From Oceanobacillus sp. J11TS1 (GTDB taxonomy: Bacteria > Bacillota > Bacilli > Bacillales > Amphibacillaceae), in contig NZ_BORO01000024.1 of NCBI RefSeq assembly GCF_018333215.1, positions 1-59,621 on the forward strand: a DNA stretch of 59,621 nt, in the 5' to 3' direction. Position numbers and translations under genes: made by a program. This document shows, one piece after another, positions 25,168 to 34,164 of this stretch. The notes under the pieces were generated by a model. The model searched no databases, was not told the origin of the DNA, and saw only the letters and a program-made list of their open reading frames with translations. Each line of letters starts with the position of its first letter. Positions within the stretch are counted from its first letter, which is position 1.

Positions 25168-26458
25168 GATGATTCTCCTTTCGAATTCGGATTGCATTCG
25201 CATGTGCAGTGAGTCCTTCCGCTTCTGCAATCGTAATAATAGAGTCTGCACAATCGAGCAGTCGTTCTTTAGAATAATGAATGGTGCTTGATTTTTTCAT
25301 AAAGTCATACACCCCAAGCGGGGAGGAGAAACGTGCGGTTCCGTTTGTTGGTAAAGTATGATTTGGACCTGCAAAATAATCTCCTAACGGCTCACTGGAA
25401 TAAGGTCCGATAAATATCGCTCCAGCATGTTTGATTTTTTTTAGCTGTTCTTCTGCATTTTCTCCCATTAATTGCAGGTGCTCTGGGGCAATCGAATTAA
25501 TGAATTCAATCGCTTGCTCTTCCTGATCACAAACTATGATTCTCCCATTCGACTGAATGGATTCACGAATAATAGCTGCACGCTCTAATAAGGGAATTTG
25601 CCGACGAACTTCTTTTTGAACCGCTTCGGCATAAGAAAGATCTGTTGTCACACAAATGGAAGTAGCATCCTCTGCGTGTTCCGCCTGGGATAATAAATCA
25701 GCTGCGACATAGGAAGCTGGGACTGTATTATCAGGGAACACGCAAATTTCACTGGGGCCAGCAATTATATCAATTGCAACATCACCGAATACCCACTTTT
25801 TTGCACGAGCTACAAAGGCGTTTCCTGGTCCGACAATCTTATCTACTTTTCGAATTGATTCTGTTCCATAGGCTAAAGCGGCAATGGCCTGAGCTCCACC
25901 AATTTTATAAACAGACTGAGCACCAGCTATTTTTGCTGCGGCAAGGACAGCGGGGCTAATCGTTCCGTCCTGGCGGGGAGGGGTTGTAACCACAACTTCT
26001 TCCACGCCAGCAACGATCGCTGGTATGACATCCATTAATACAGTAGAAGGATAGCTGGCTTTTCCTCCTGGTACATAGACACCAACACGGTCGATCGGCG
26101 TTATTTTTTGGCCTAAGCGAATACCTGGCCGCGGGCTGAATTGAAAGCCTTCTTCTTTTGTTTTCTGCTGATATTGACGAATGTTTTCAGCTGCTTCTGC
26201 CAATGCCTGATAGAGCGCTGGCTGTTCAGATTTTACTTGATCAGAAGCTGTATTCCATTCTTCCTCTGAAACGTGAAGCGAGGATAAATTTGCTTTATCA
26301 AATTTTTGGGTATAGTCAAAAACCGCTTTATCTCCATGCTCCTGCACGCCGTAAATAATTTCTAATACCTGTTTATCTAAATTTTGCTGCATCAGCTGCG
26401 TTTCCTTTTTTGCATTCGCCAAAGTTTGTTTATATGTGCTGTACCGAAGAATTTGCAT
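25154..26458 (-). CDS. hisD: Histidinol dehydrogenase
   Basis: HisD oxidises histidinol to histidine in two NAD-dependent steps with a zinc ion. The 434-residue protein has YVPGGKASYPSTVLM, IAGPSEICVFPD and LLSQAEHAEDAT. The substrate-site segment is GPNHTLPTNGTARFSSPL. It begins immediately after the hisG stop, with no gap. Confidence 0.96.
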   Translation of the reverse strand: MQILRYSTYKQTLANAKKETQLMQQNLDKQVLEIIYGVQEHGDKAVFDYTQKFDKANLSSLHVSEEEWNTASDQVKSEQPALYQALAEAAENIRQYQQKTKEEGFQFSPRPGIRLGQKITPIDRVGVYVPGGKASYPSTVLMDVIPAIVAGVEEVVVTTPPRQDGTISPAVLAAAKIAGAQSVYKIGGAQAIAALAYGTESIRKVDKIVGPGNAFVARAKKWVFGDVAIDIIAGPSEICVFPDNTVPASYVAADLLSQAEHAEDATSICVTTDLSYAEAVQKEVRRQIPLLERAAIIRESIQSNGRIIVCDQEEQAIEFINSIAPEHLQLMGENAEEQLKKIKHAGAIFIGPYSSEPLGDYFAGPNHTLPTNGTARFSSPLGVYDFMKKSSTIHYSKERLLDCADSIITIAEAEGLTAHANAIRIRKENHHASR

Positions 26459-27091
26459 TTATCCTACCCCCACAACCTGTTCCAGTTTTTTTAATACATC
26501 TTGAATTTCGTTGGATCGTGTGACAAAGCTTGCTTTATTTACGATAAATTTGGTGCTGATTGTTTCTATATCTGCTAATACTTCAAGCCCATTCTCACGT
26601 AACGTATTTCCTGTCTCTACAATGTCAACGATATAATCTGCCAGGCCAATCAATGGAGCTAATTCCACCGAACCATTAAGCTTTACTGTCTCTATCGTTT
26701 GATTGCGCTTCTCAAAGAAATTTTTAGCGATATTCGGATATTTGGTTCCAATGGTTAAAGTCTGACTATCAGGAAGGAAGGAACCTTTTTTTCCAGCAAC
26801 GGAAAACTTGCATTTTCCAATTCCTAAATCCAGAATTTCATACACATCTGCCTCTGTTTCTATAATGTTATCTCTGCCAACGATACCGATATCAGCAGCG
26901 CCTTTTTCTACATAAATTGGGACGTCCATCCCCTTTAAAAAAATCAGGCGCAGGGTTTTATCTTTATTGAAAAAAACAAGCTTGCGTGTCTTCTCATGAA
27001 AATCTTCAAAATGGATTCCTGCTGCTTTTAATAAATCGATAGATTGCTTAGCAGGGCGTCCTTTTGCTAAAGCAATAGTTACAGGTTGCAT
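26459..27091 (-). CDS. hisG: ATP phosphoribosyltransferase, short form
   Basis: HisG makes phosphoribosyl-ATP from ATP and PRPP, the first step of the pathway. At 210 residues it is the short form without the C-terminal regulatory domain. That form needs HisZ for activity and feedback control, and hisZ is directly upstream. Motifs include ALAKGRPAKQ, the GIVGRDNI region and the PRPP-loop IVDIVETGNTLRENGL. It overlaps hisZ by 13 bases. Confidence 0.96.
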   Translation of the reverse strand: MQPVTIALAKGRPAKQSIDLLKAAGIHFEDFHEKTRKLVFFNKDKTLRLIFLKGMDVPIYVEKGAADIGIVGRDNIIETEADVYEILDLGIGKCKFSVAGKKGSFLPDSQTLTIGTKYPNIAKNFFEKRNQTIETVKLNGSVELAPLIGLADYIVDIVETGNTLRENGLEVLADIETISTKFIVNKASFVTRSNEIQDVLKKLEQVVGVG

Positions 27092-28302
27092 TTTTCAACG
27101 TCCTTTCTCAAAAACCACTCTAGTAATTCCTGATCTGTCTTAAATTCCCGTTGTTCTTTTTGATTGCTATATATGGATTTTTTAGATTTTACGAATATGT
27201 TTGGAGCTTTTAAGTCTGATCCACTTTCGCCTGCCGCTCGGGTGATAATTTTTTTGTTAAACACTCTTAGTTGTTCTGCAAGAATAAATGCTCGCTCACG
27301 TTCGGCAGATTCATACAAAAGTTCGATCACTTCTGTTTTTTCAGGCATTTCATAAAGCAAATTAGCGAGTAAATCTACTTCAAATGCAAAACCAATTGCC
27401 GGCGTTTGCTGTTGGAAGGTATGCGTCAGATAATCATAGCGTCCCCCCATCATAATTGGCTGTCCAAGTCCTTCCGCAAAGCCTTGGAAGATAATACCAG
27501 AGTAATAGTTCATATGGTTAATCAAGCCTAGATTAATCGAAATATAAGATTCAATATGATAGTCTTGAAGCAATTGATAAACGTCAGATAGATAATCGAG
27601 TTCTTCACGCATCCGATCTGTAGAAATAATATTTTCTGCTTCTTTGATAACCATGCTCGTATCGCCATAGAGCATCGGTATTTTTCGAAGCTTTTTAATC
27701 AAATCAGGATCCAGATTCAATTCTTTTAAAAAAGGAACAATCTCCGAAATGTTTTTAGACTGAATGTACTGATCAAGCTGTTTTTGCTGTATAGCATTCA
27801 GGTTGGCTTCATGTAATAATTCTTTATAGAAAGTCGCGTGACCAATTTCTATTTTAAAAGAAGGGATTTTTATTTCGTTTAAGCTTGTTACAGCTAATGC
27901 AATCAGTTCCGCATCTGCTTCAGGCGTGCGCTCTCCAAATAATTCTACACCTGCCTGCGTGCGGGAACGTTCTTCGGCAGTAGAACGAAAAATATCCAGC
28001 ACATAAGAAAGACGTCCAGGTGTTTCTAAATTCTGTAAATTCGTATAATGTCTGGTAATTGGAATCGTTGCATCTGGTCGCAGGACAAGCACTTCTCCAG
28101 ATGGATCGATTAGCTTTAACATGTCCGTTGTATTGACTGTTCCCTGAACATCATTATATAAATCATAATTTTCAAAAACAGGTGTCTCTACCTGCTGATA
28201 GCCAAATTTAGCGAAACGGTCAGTTAATTTATGAATAACATGGCGTTTCTTTGCAAACTGTTCCGGGTAAAACATGGAATGAAGCAGTTGTTTATTTCTC
28301 AT
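27079..28302 (-). CDS. hisZ: ATP phosphoribosyltransferase regulatory subunit
   Basis: HisZ is a histidyl-tRNA-synthetase paralogue that pairs with short HisG. It keeps the class II fold segments ETPVFENYDLY, LRPDATIPITRHY, YYSGIIFQGF and MGGRYDYLT, but it heads the his operon rather than an aminoacylation cluster. The longer frame reaches 28323, but AAGGAG before ATG 28302 gives MRNKQLLHSMFYPEQ (407 residues). It is the first gene of hisZGDBHAFIC. Confidence 0.92.
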   Translation of the reverse strand: MRNKQLLHSMFYPEQFAKKRHVIHKLTDRFAKFGYQQVETPVFENYDLYNDVQGTVNTTDMLKLIDPSGEVLVLRPDATIPITRHYTNLQNLETPGRLSYVLDIFRSTAEERSRTQAGVELFGERTPEADAELIALAVTSLNEIKIPSFKIEIGHATFYKELLHEANLNAIQQKQLDQYIQSKNISEIVPFLKELNLDPDLIKKLRKIPMLYGDTSMVIKEAENIISTDRMREELDYLSDVYQLLQDYHIESYISINLGLINHMNYYSGIIFQGFAEGLGQPIMMGGRYDYLTHTFQQQTPAIGFAFEVDLLANLLYEMPEKTEVIELLYESAERERAFILAEQLRVFNKKIITRAAGESGSDLKAPNIFVKSKKSIYSNQKEQREFKTDQELLEWFLRKDVEKCNL

Positions 28303-28339
28303 AAAATTCTCCTTCTTAAACACTTTATTAATTTAATGC

Positions 28340-28368
28340 TTTATCTAATTAAAGTTATTTAGTATTAT
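28340..28368 (+). promoter_or_regulatory. Candidate hisJ promoter
   Basis: TTTATC (28340-28345), a 17-base spacer and TATTAT (28363-28368) form a moderate promoter. Its -10 overlaps the -10 of the opposing his promoter. Confidence 0.5.
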
Positions 28369-28392
28369 ATAAATGTTCAGAAAAAATGTCAA
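28364..28392 (-). promoter_or_regulatory. Consensus SigA promoter of the his operon
   Basis: Read on the minus strand: TTGACA (28392-28387), 17 bases, TATAAT (28369-28364). Both hexamers are perfect. About 60 bases remain to hisZ, too short for a T-box or attenuator. Confidence 0.85.
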
Positions 28393-28411
28393 TGAGAGGA
28401 GCATAACTTTT

Positions 28412-29200
28412 ATGTATGATTTTCATATGCATTCCAACTTTTCCGCAGATTGCGATGCTAAGATGGAGGATATGATTCAAGAAGCGATAAAAAAAGGATT
28501 AAAGGAAATTGCTTTTACGGAGCATTTAGATGTGGATTATCCGGATAAGGAATGGGATTTTAGTTTTAACCCGGAGGTTTATCAAGAAAAATTAGAACTG
28601 CTGCGCACGAAATATCAGGATAAAATTCAAATTCGTAAAGGGATTGAAGTCGGTGTGCAGCCGCATGTACTAGAGGAAACATCCGATTTTATTAATCGAT
28701 TAAAGCCAGAATTTATCATTTGCTCGATGCATTCCGCGAATAAACAAGATTTGCATTCCGGTATATTTTTTGAAGATAGAACGGTGGATGAAGCATACCG
28801 CATTTATTTTGAAGAATACTATGCGTGCATAAAAAAGTTTAAAAACTATCATATTTTAGGGCACCTTGATTTAGTCAGCAGATATGCTTCAGCAGAGCCG
28901 GAACATGTACCGACAGAAATAATAGAAGAAATTTTAAAGCTTGTTATCTCTGAGGGGAAGGGAATTGAATTAAATACATCCGGCTATAAATACGGCATGA
29001 ATGCCCCGCTCCCAAGTGATTTTATTTTGCGTATGTATCGGGAGCTTGGAGGAGAAATAATAACACTTGGCTCTGATGCGCACCGGCCGGAGGAGATTGC
29101 TGCTCATTTTAAGGAAGCTAAAGAGATATTAACAAATTGCGGTTTCTCCTATATATGTAGTGTGAATGGGGAAGAAATCCATTATCATTCCATAAAATAA
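28412..29200 (+). CDS. hisJ: Histidinol phosphatase, PHP family
   Basis: HisJ removes phosphate from histidinol phosphate, completing the pathway with the divergent operon. The 262-residue PHP-domain enzyme has MYDFHMHSNFSADC, AFTEHLDVDYP, KGIEVGVQPH, CSMHSAN, LGHLDLVSRY and GSDAHRPEEI, which supply the trinuclear metal ligands. The open frame begins at 28373, but AGAGGAG ten bases before ATG 28412 marks the start. Confidence 0.94.
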   Translation: MYDFHMHSNFSADCDAKMEDMIQEAIKKGLKEIAFTEHLDVDYPDKEWDFSFNPEVYQEKLELLRTKYQDKIQIRKGIEVGVQPHVLEETSDFINRLKPEFIICSMHSANKQDLHSGIFFEDRTVDEAYRIYFEEYYACIKKFKNYHILGHLDLVSRYASAEPEHVPTEIIEEILKLVISEGKGIELNTSGYKYGMNAPLPSDFILRMYRELGGEIITLGSDAHRPEEIAAHFKEAKEILTNCGFSYICSVNGEEIHYHSIK

Positions 29201-29250
29201 GTTTTTATATCAGCGAGCATTGCGTGTGCTCGTACCGTTTACAAATGATT

Positions 29251-29301
29251 AAAAGCAAATAGAATGCTGCTTTTTAAAAGGCAGATTCTATTTGCTTTTT
29301 T
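29251..29301 (+). terminator. Terminator of hisJ
   Basis: A long stem pairs AAAAGCAAATAGAAT (29251-29265) with its inverse ending near 29298, followed by a T-run. Confidence 0.88.
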
Positions 29302-29500
29302 CTTGTGTGAAAAGATGTTCTAATAAGCGAAGGATGTTATAATAGCAATGTATTTTTAGCGGTTAAAAAGGGATGGGTGTATCATTCCTTTGTTTTGCAT
29401 AAGTACGACGATGGTATCTGCGAGGATATATGGCGGATGCCGACTTTTCTAATTAGGAGACAAACATAGATCTACAATAGAAATTGAGGGAAGTAAATAC

Positions 29501-30307
29501 ATGAGAAAGAAGATTGCAGGTATTGTTTTATGCGTACTAATCGTCAGCGGTATTGCTTTGGGTGCTTATTTTTATCAGCAGGACCAAACCAGGGCGGAAG
29601 AGTATACTGGCGCACCGACTATTTTTATACATGGATATAAAGGAACAGAAAATTCATTTGGTCATATGCTTGACCGATTCGAGAATACGTACCAGTGGGG
29701 AAATAAAGGCTTTGTTTACTATGTTACAAAGGATGGAAGCATCGTCGATTATAATTTAAATGAAGGAAGATATGCACCAATGTTTGTGCAGATTGTCTTA
29801 GAGGATAATCGCGCAAGCTTTCAAAAAAGCACAGAATGGATTGCAAGTGTTCTTCTTCATTTAAAGGAAAATTATCGCGTAGAAGAAGTAAACTTAGTCG
29901 GGCATTCTATGGGCGGTATCTTGGCAGTGAAATATACGATGGAATATACTTTGAATGGCTATCCAAAAGTGAATAAGCTGGTTACAATCGGCAGCCCATT
30001 TGACGGTATTTATAATGAAAATTATTTTAAAGTTCATCAAGACGAAGCTGCAGAAGATTTGAAGCCGAATTCGGATGCTTTAAAAGTCTTGCGAGATAAT
30101 ATGTTTCCGGCAGAAGTGAAGGTGTACAGTATAGCCAGTACGGGAGACTCTGTGGCTGTCCCAGAAAGTGCGAAGGCGCTCAGATATATGATACCAGAAC
30201 AAAATTATAAAGAGACAATCATTGATGATCCGCAACTTACACATAGTGCATTGCATGAAAGTATGCAAATTGATAAATTGATTCACAGCTTTTTGTGGCA
30301 AGATTAA
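29501..30307 (+). CDS. Membrane-anchored alpha/beta hydrolase, DUF915
   Basis: The 268-residue protein has an N-terminal hydrophobic signal or anchor (about 4-24), then a lipase-like hydrolase domain. The oxyanion region is PTIFIHGYKGTENSFGHML, the nucleophile elbow is GHSMGG (Ser136), and the His of LTHSALHES is the likely catalytic base. This matches the DUF915 family common in Firmicutes, whose substrates are mostly unknown. It should act outside the membrane. The about 300 bases upstream hold the hisJ terminator and little else. Confidence 0.82.
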   Translation: MRKKIAGIVLCVLIVSGIALGAYFYQQDQTRAEEYTGAPTIFIHGYKGTENSFGHMLDRFENTYQWGNKGFVYYVTKDGSIVDYNLNEGRYAPMFVQIVLEDNRASFQKSTEWIASVLLHLKENYRVEEVNLVGHSMGGILAVKYTMEYTLNGYPKVNKLVTIGSPFDGIYNENYFKVHQDEAAEDLKPNSDALKVLRDNMFPAEVKVYSIASTGDSVAVPESAKALRYMIPEQNYKETIIDDPQLTHSALHESMQIDKLIHSFLWQD

Positions 30308-30478
30308 CTGGATTCAACTACAATAGTATAGGATTCATCATTTACTCCAGTCCTTTTTGATATCCAAGACGGAGTAATCATGGTGTCTGCACTTAAAAAA
30401 TGGCAGGAAACCTCAGTCGGAAACAGAATAACAAAGCCAAATATAGAAGGTCATTTGGCAAATTAAAGGAATGATAGC

Positions 30479-31402
30479 ATGAATAACTACCATCATTTAT
30501 ATGATAATCTAATTCAACATACAGATAAAGATAATGTATTGGTTAATGAACCAATAAGAGAACATACGTATACTAAATTAGGCGGTACCGCAGATTTTTA
30601 TATCACTCCATCGTCCTATGAAGAAGTACAGGCGATTATTCGTTTTGCCAATCAAGAGAATGTGCCATTTACGATGCTTGGAAATGGCTCTAATTTGATT
30701 GTAAAGGATGGCGGTATTCGCGGGATTGTTATGAATCTTCAACAGTTGTCATCGATATGGAGAGATGGAGATAAGATTATCTCTCAGAGTGGCGCGAGAA
30801 TTATTGATGCCTCTCGTTTTGCTTTAAAAGAAGAACTGGCAGGACTTGAATTTGCTTGCGGGATTCCAGGTTCCGTTGGCGGCGCTTTGTATATGAATGC
30901 AGGCGCGTACGGTGGAGAAATCAAAGATGTATTGGAAAGTACAGTTGTTGCAACCAAGGATGGAGAGTTGCTGACGTTAACGGCGGAACAGTTAGATCTT
31001 AGCTACCGTACAAGTAATATCCCGGATAATGGCTATATTGTTTTGGAAGCCACGTTTGCTTTAAAACCTGGAGATAAGGCAGAAATTAAAGAAAAAATGG
31101 ATGATCTTACGTATAAAAGAGAATCCAAGCAGCCATTAGAATACCCGTCTTGTGGCAGTGTGTTTAAACGCCCGCCAGGATATTTTGCCGGCAAATTGAT
31201 TCAAGATAGTCATCTTCAAGGAAAGCAAATTGGTGGAGCGGAAGTATCTAAAAAACATGCCGGTTTTATTGTCAATAAAAATAATGCAACGGCATCTGAA
31301 TATATTTCATTAATTCAATTTGTCCAAGCGACAGTGAAAGAGAAGTTTGATGTCCAATTAGAGCGTGAGGTTCGAATTATTGGCGAGGACGCAGAGGCAT
31401 AA
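30479..31402 (+). CDS. murB: UDP-N-acetylenolpyruvoylglucosamine reductase
   Basis: MurB reduces the enolpyruvyl intermediate to UDP-N-acetylmuramate with FAD and NADPH. The 307-residue protein has TKLGGTADFYI, the FAD-site MLGNGSNLIVKDGGIRG, GIPGSVGGALYMNAGAYGG and the catalytic-Ser region YPSCGSVFKRP. It stands alone here, away from the main mur/fts cluster. Confidence 0.95.
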   Translation: MNNYHHLYDNLIQHTDKDNVLVNEPIREHTYTKLGGTADFYITPSSYEEVQAIIRFANQENVPFTMLGNGSNLIVKDGGIRGIVMNLQQLSSIWRDGDKIISQSGARIIDASRFALKEELAGLEFACGIPGSVGGALYMNAGAYGGEIKDVLESTVVATKDGELLTLTAEQLDLSYRTSNIPDNGYIVLEATFALKPGDKAEIKEKMDDLTYKRESKQPLEYPSCGSVFKRPPGYFAGKLIQDSHLQGKQIGGAEVSKKHAGFIVNKNNATASEYISLIQFVQATVKEKFDVQLEREVRIIGEDAEA

Positions 31403-31459
31403 CGTACTGCGAAAAGTAGAAAGATCGTGTTCAAACCTTTTTAATGTGAAAAAGAAAGA

Positions 31460-31488
31460 TTGACATCTATTTTATTCATTCTTATACT
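31460..31488 (+). promoter_or_regulatory. SigA promoter of queF
   Basis: TTGACA (31460-31465), a 17-base spacer and TATACT (31483-31488) lie about 25 bases before the preQ1 aptamer. Confidence 0.85.
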
Positions 31489-31514
31489 TATGAAGTGTTA
31501 ATTAACTATTTGAC

Positions 31515-31552
31515 AGAGGTTCTTAGCAATAACCCTCTATAAAAAACTAAGG
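31515..31552 (+). promoter_or_regulatory. preQ1 class I riboswitch aptamer
   Basis: AGAGGTTCTTAGC, then ACCCTCT, then TATAAAAAACTAAGG match the B. subtilis queC-operon preQ1-I pseudoknot almost base for base. P1 pairs AGAGG with CCTCT. The terminal CTAAGG can instead pair with CCTTAG in the downstream terminator, so bound preQ1 should stop transcription. Confidence 0.95.
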
Positions 31553-31566
31553 ACAACTTGCGATTA

Positions 31567-31599
31567 TAAGCCATGTTCCTTAGGAGCGTGGCTTTTTTT
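31567..31599 (+). terminator. Riboswitch-controlled terminator of queF
   Basis: An AAGCCATG arm pairs with CGTGGCTT and ends in TTTTTTT. Its CCTTAG (31578-31583) is complementary to the aptamer's CTAAGG, giving the antiterminator. Confidence 0.85.
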
Positions 31600-31647
31600 A
31601 GTGCATGTAAGGGTGCTTTTATAGATTTATTAAAGGAGATGAGCAGC

Positions 31648-32145
31648 ATGGCAGGAAGAAGTGAAAAGGATCTTCAAGGAATTGAATTATTGGGAAATCA
31701 GGAGACTGTATATGCATTTAACTATACACCAGAAGTGTTAGAGGTATTTGATAACCAGCACCCGAATCGAGATTATTTTGTAAAATTAAACTGTCCGGAA
31801 TTTACAACACTTTGCCCTAAAACCAATCAACCAGATTTTGGAACCATTTATATCAGCTATATTCCAAATATCAAAATGGTAGAAAGCAAGTCTTTAAAAT
31901 TGTATTTATTCAGTTTTCGGAATCATGGAGATTTTCACGAGGACTGTGTCAATATTATTATGAATGATTTAATCGAACTGATGGATCCCCGATATATTGA
32001 AGTGAGAGGGAAATTTACCCCGCGTGGCGGAATTTCCATTGACCCATATTGCAATTATGGAAAGCCGGGAACAAAATTTGAAAAGATGGCAGAAAATCGA
32101 TTAATGCAGCATGATATGTATCCGGAAACAATAGATAACCGATAA
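31648..32145 (+). CDS. queF: NADPH-dependent preQ0 reductase
   Basis: QueF reduces 7-cyano-7-deazaguanine (preQ0) to preQ1, the base inserted into tRNA during queuosine synthesis. The 165-residue unimodular enzyme matches B. subtilis QueF closely. The nucleophile Cys56 lies in [16 protein letters not shown], with Asp63 following, and [20 protein letters not shown] is the NADPH-binding signature. The frame is open from 31573 through the terminator, so ATG 31648 after AAAGGAG is the start. The riboswitch gives product feedback. Confidence 0.97.
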   Translation: MAGRSEKDLQGIELLGNQETVYAFNYTPEVLEVFDNQHPNRDYFVKLNCPEFTTLCPKTNQPDFGTIYISYIPNIKMVESKSLKLYLFSFRNHGDFHEDCVNIIMNDLIELMDPRYIEVRGKFTPRGGISIDPYCNYGKPGTKFEKMAENRLMQHDMYPETIDNR

Positions 32146-32213
32146 GGAAAGTATTTATAGTGTGTGTTTAAAAAGGATAATAAAAAGAACCTGGATTGGT
32201 TTGGAAATCGAAT

Positions 32214-32570
32214 GGAGCGGATTTGCCTCAAGTTCGAGCGCGTGTGGAGCTAATTGGAGCGGATTTCATGGTTATGGAGCGCCACGTTCAGCCTGAGGTG
32301 GAGCGCATTCAGCATAAGTTGGAGCGGTTTTCTCATTTTTCGAGCGCATTCAGCTTAAGATGGAGCGCATTTCACGGTTAAGGAGCGGGTTCAGCTAAAG
32401 TTGGAGCGCTTTTTTCGGTTATGGAGCGCTTTTCACGGTTAAGGAGCGCGTTCAGCCTAAAGTGGAGCGCATTTCTCGTTTATCGAGTGCATTAGCTTAA
32501 GATGGAGCGCTTTTCTCAGTTTTGGAGCGCATGTGAGCTATTCGGAGCGTGTTCGATTACTTTCTGAGCT
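32214..32570. repeat. Phased CGCTC array (reverse orientation) after queF
   Basis: On the plus strand the core reads GGAGCG or CGAGCG, starting at 32214, 32235, 32256, 32276, 32300, 32321, 32341, 32362, 32382, 32403, 32423, 32443, 32464, 32484, 32504, 32524, 32544 and 32565. Nearly all steps are 20 or 21. Spacers fall into two alternating types, one like CATTCAGCTTAAGAT and one like CTTTTCACGGTTAA. An extra GGAGC at 32246 sits half a period off. The array fills the convergent gap between queF and ehuA. Confidence 0.92.
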
Positions 32571-32624
32571 AGTTTCAGTGGGTTTAGTTTATTTTTGAAC
32601 ACTCACTTTTATGAAGTTAGATGA

Positions 32625-32661
32625 AAAAGACCAGGCAGAGCAAAAATCTGACTGGTCTTTT
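32625..32661. terminator. Bidirectional terminator at the ehu operon end
   Basis: AAAAGACCAG and CAGA segments (from 32625) pair with TCTG and CTGGTCTTTT (to 32661). T-runs occur on both strands. Confidence 0.85.
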
Positions 32662-32680
32662 CATAAGAATATTTCTCCTC

Positions 32681-33451
32681 TTATCCTCTAAAACGCTGCA
32701 AGAAGGATTGAACACGCGGGTTCTCTGAGTGCTCAATGACTTCACTGGCTGTTCCTTGCTCTGCAATAACCCCTTCGTCTAAGAAGAGCACTTTGTCCGC
32801 TATATCCAGGGCAAAATCCATTTCGTGCGTGACAAGAACCATCGCCATATCATCATTTTCTGCAATATCACGGATGACATTAAGGACTTCTCCGACAAGC
32901 TCAGGGTCGAGTGCGGAGGTAACTTCATCAAACAGCATAATTTTTGGGCGCATCACGAGCGCGCGGGCCATCGCTACACGCTGCTTTTGTCCGCCAGAGA
33001 GCTGACTCGGATAATTATCCAGCTTACTCCCTAGTCCTACACGCTCAAGCATTTCCATTGAACGCTTTTTCACATCATTTTTATCTTCTTTTTTAACATG
33101 AATCGGCGCTGTCATACAATTTTCTAAAATGGTCATATGCGGAAACAAGTTGAAATGTTGAAATACCATTCCAATATCTCCGCGAATGGAGCGCAGGTGA
33201 CTTTCATTCGCATGGACCATTTTTCCGTTCTTCTCCATTTTCCACAGGTTACGGCCATCCACGATAATATCACCGGTTGTTGGCTGCTCCAGAGTCATAA
33301 GCATGCGGATAATTGTTGTTTTCCCAGATCCACTCGGACCAATGACTGCCACTTTCTCTGCTGGGTATATATCTAAATCAATTCCTTTCAGTACTTCTAC
33401 ATCGCCGAAGGATTTATGAACATCTTTGTAGGTTACGATTGGTTCAGCCAT
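32681..33451 (-). CDS. ehuA: Ectoine/hydroxyectoine ABC transporter ATPase
   Basis: This is the ATPase of a polar amino-acid-type importer (256 residues). Walker A is GPSGSGKTT, the signature is LSGGQKQR and Walker B is IMLFDEVTSALD, with LVTHEMDFA. The ectoine assignment comes from the whole operon, chiefly the EhuB-like binding protein, not from the ATPase itself. It is the last gene of ehuBCDA and directly abuts ehuD. Confidence 0.87.
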   Translation of the reverse strand: MAEPIVTYKDVHKSFGDVEVLKGIDLDIYPAEKVAVIGPSGSGKTTIIRMLMTLEQPTTGDIIVDGRNLWKMEKNGKMVHANESHLRSIRGDIGMVFQHFNLFPHMTILENCMTAPIHVKKEDKNDVKKRSMEMLERVGLGSKLDNYPSQLSGGQKQRVAMARALVMRPKIMLFDEVTSALDPELVGEVLNVIRDIAENDDMAMVLVTHEMDFALDIADKVLFLDEGVIAEQGTASEVIEHSENPRVQSFLQRFRG

Positions 33452-34164
33452 TATTGCATTGCTCCTTTATCCTTTATAATTTGATTTTTATCGAACCTTT
33501 TATTGAAACGATTTTCTAATCTTTTTATCAATACAGCAGAAGGATAGCTTAATAATAGGAAGATGATGCCTACAATGGTTAATGGCTCAAGGTAGGACCA
33601 GTTTGCTGCACCATACGATCTAGCCATCAGCATAATCCCTGCGACACCGATAGTGGATGCTAGTGGAACTTCCTTAAACATAATAATAAAATAATTTCCG
33701 AGCATTGGTATGGTTGGAGGGATTGCTTGTGGCAAGATAATCTTGCGCCATTTATCCCAAGTTGAAACATTCAATGCTGTAGAAGCTTCCCATTGCCCTT
33801 TATCCACATTTTCAATTCCAGATCGATAAATTTCACCAATATACGTACTAAAGTGTATACCAAGTCCTAATACTGCACAAGCAAACGGGTGGAGGGATAC
33901 GCCGATATAGGGTATCACTGGCAACGCATAATAGATGAAAAATAGCTGAACGAGCGGCGGAGTAGAGCGTATGAATTCCATTATCCAAGTGATAATAAAA
34001 TGAATAAATCGATTTGGAATCCGACGTAAGAATGTCCATAAGAAACCAAAAATTAAAGCAAAGAGATAGCTGGATAATGTCAGACCGATTGTAATTCCTA
34101 ATCCCTGTAATACCACGGGTAATGCATCGAGAAATGTATCCCAGCTCCAATAATTCAGATTCAT
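33451..34164 (-). CDS. ehuD: Ectoine/hydroxyectoine ABC permease EhuD
   Basis: The 237-residue membrane protein of the His/Glu/Gln/Arg permease family has about five spans. It shows MEFIRSTPPLVQLFFIYYAL and the EAA-type loop EASTALNVSTWDKWRKIILP. It pairs with EhuC to form the channel. Stop and start codons of ehuC, ehuD and ehuA share bases (34164 and 33451), so the three are translationally coupled. Confidence 0.86.
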   Translation of the reverse strand: MNLNYWSWDTFLDALPVVLQGLGITIGLTLSSYLFALIFGFLWTFLRRIPNRFIHFIITWIMEFIRSTPPLVQLFFIYYALPVIPYIGVSLHPFACAVLGLGIHFSTYIGEIYRSGIENVDKGQWEASTALNVSTWDKWRKIILPQAIPPTIPMLGNYFIIMFKEVPLASTIGVAGIMLMARSYGAANWSYLEPLTIVGIIFLLLSYPSAVLIKRLENRFNKRFDKNQIIKDKGAMQ

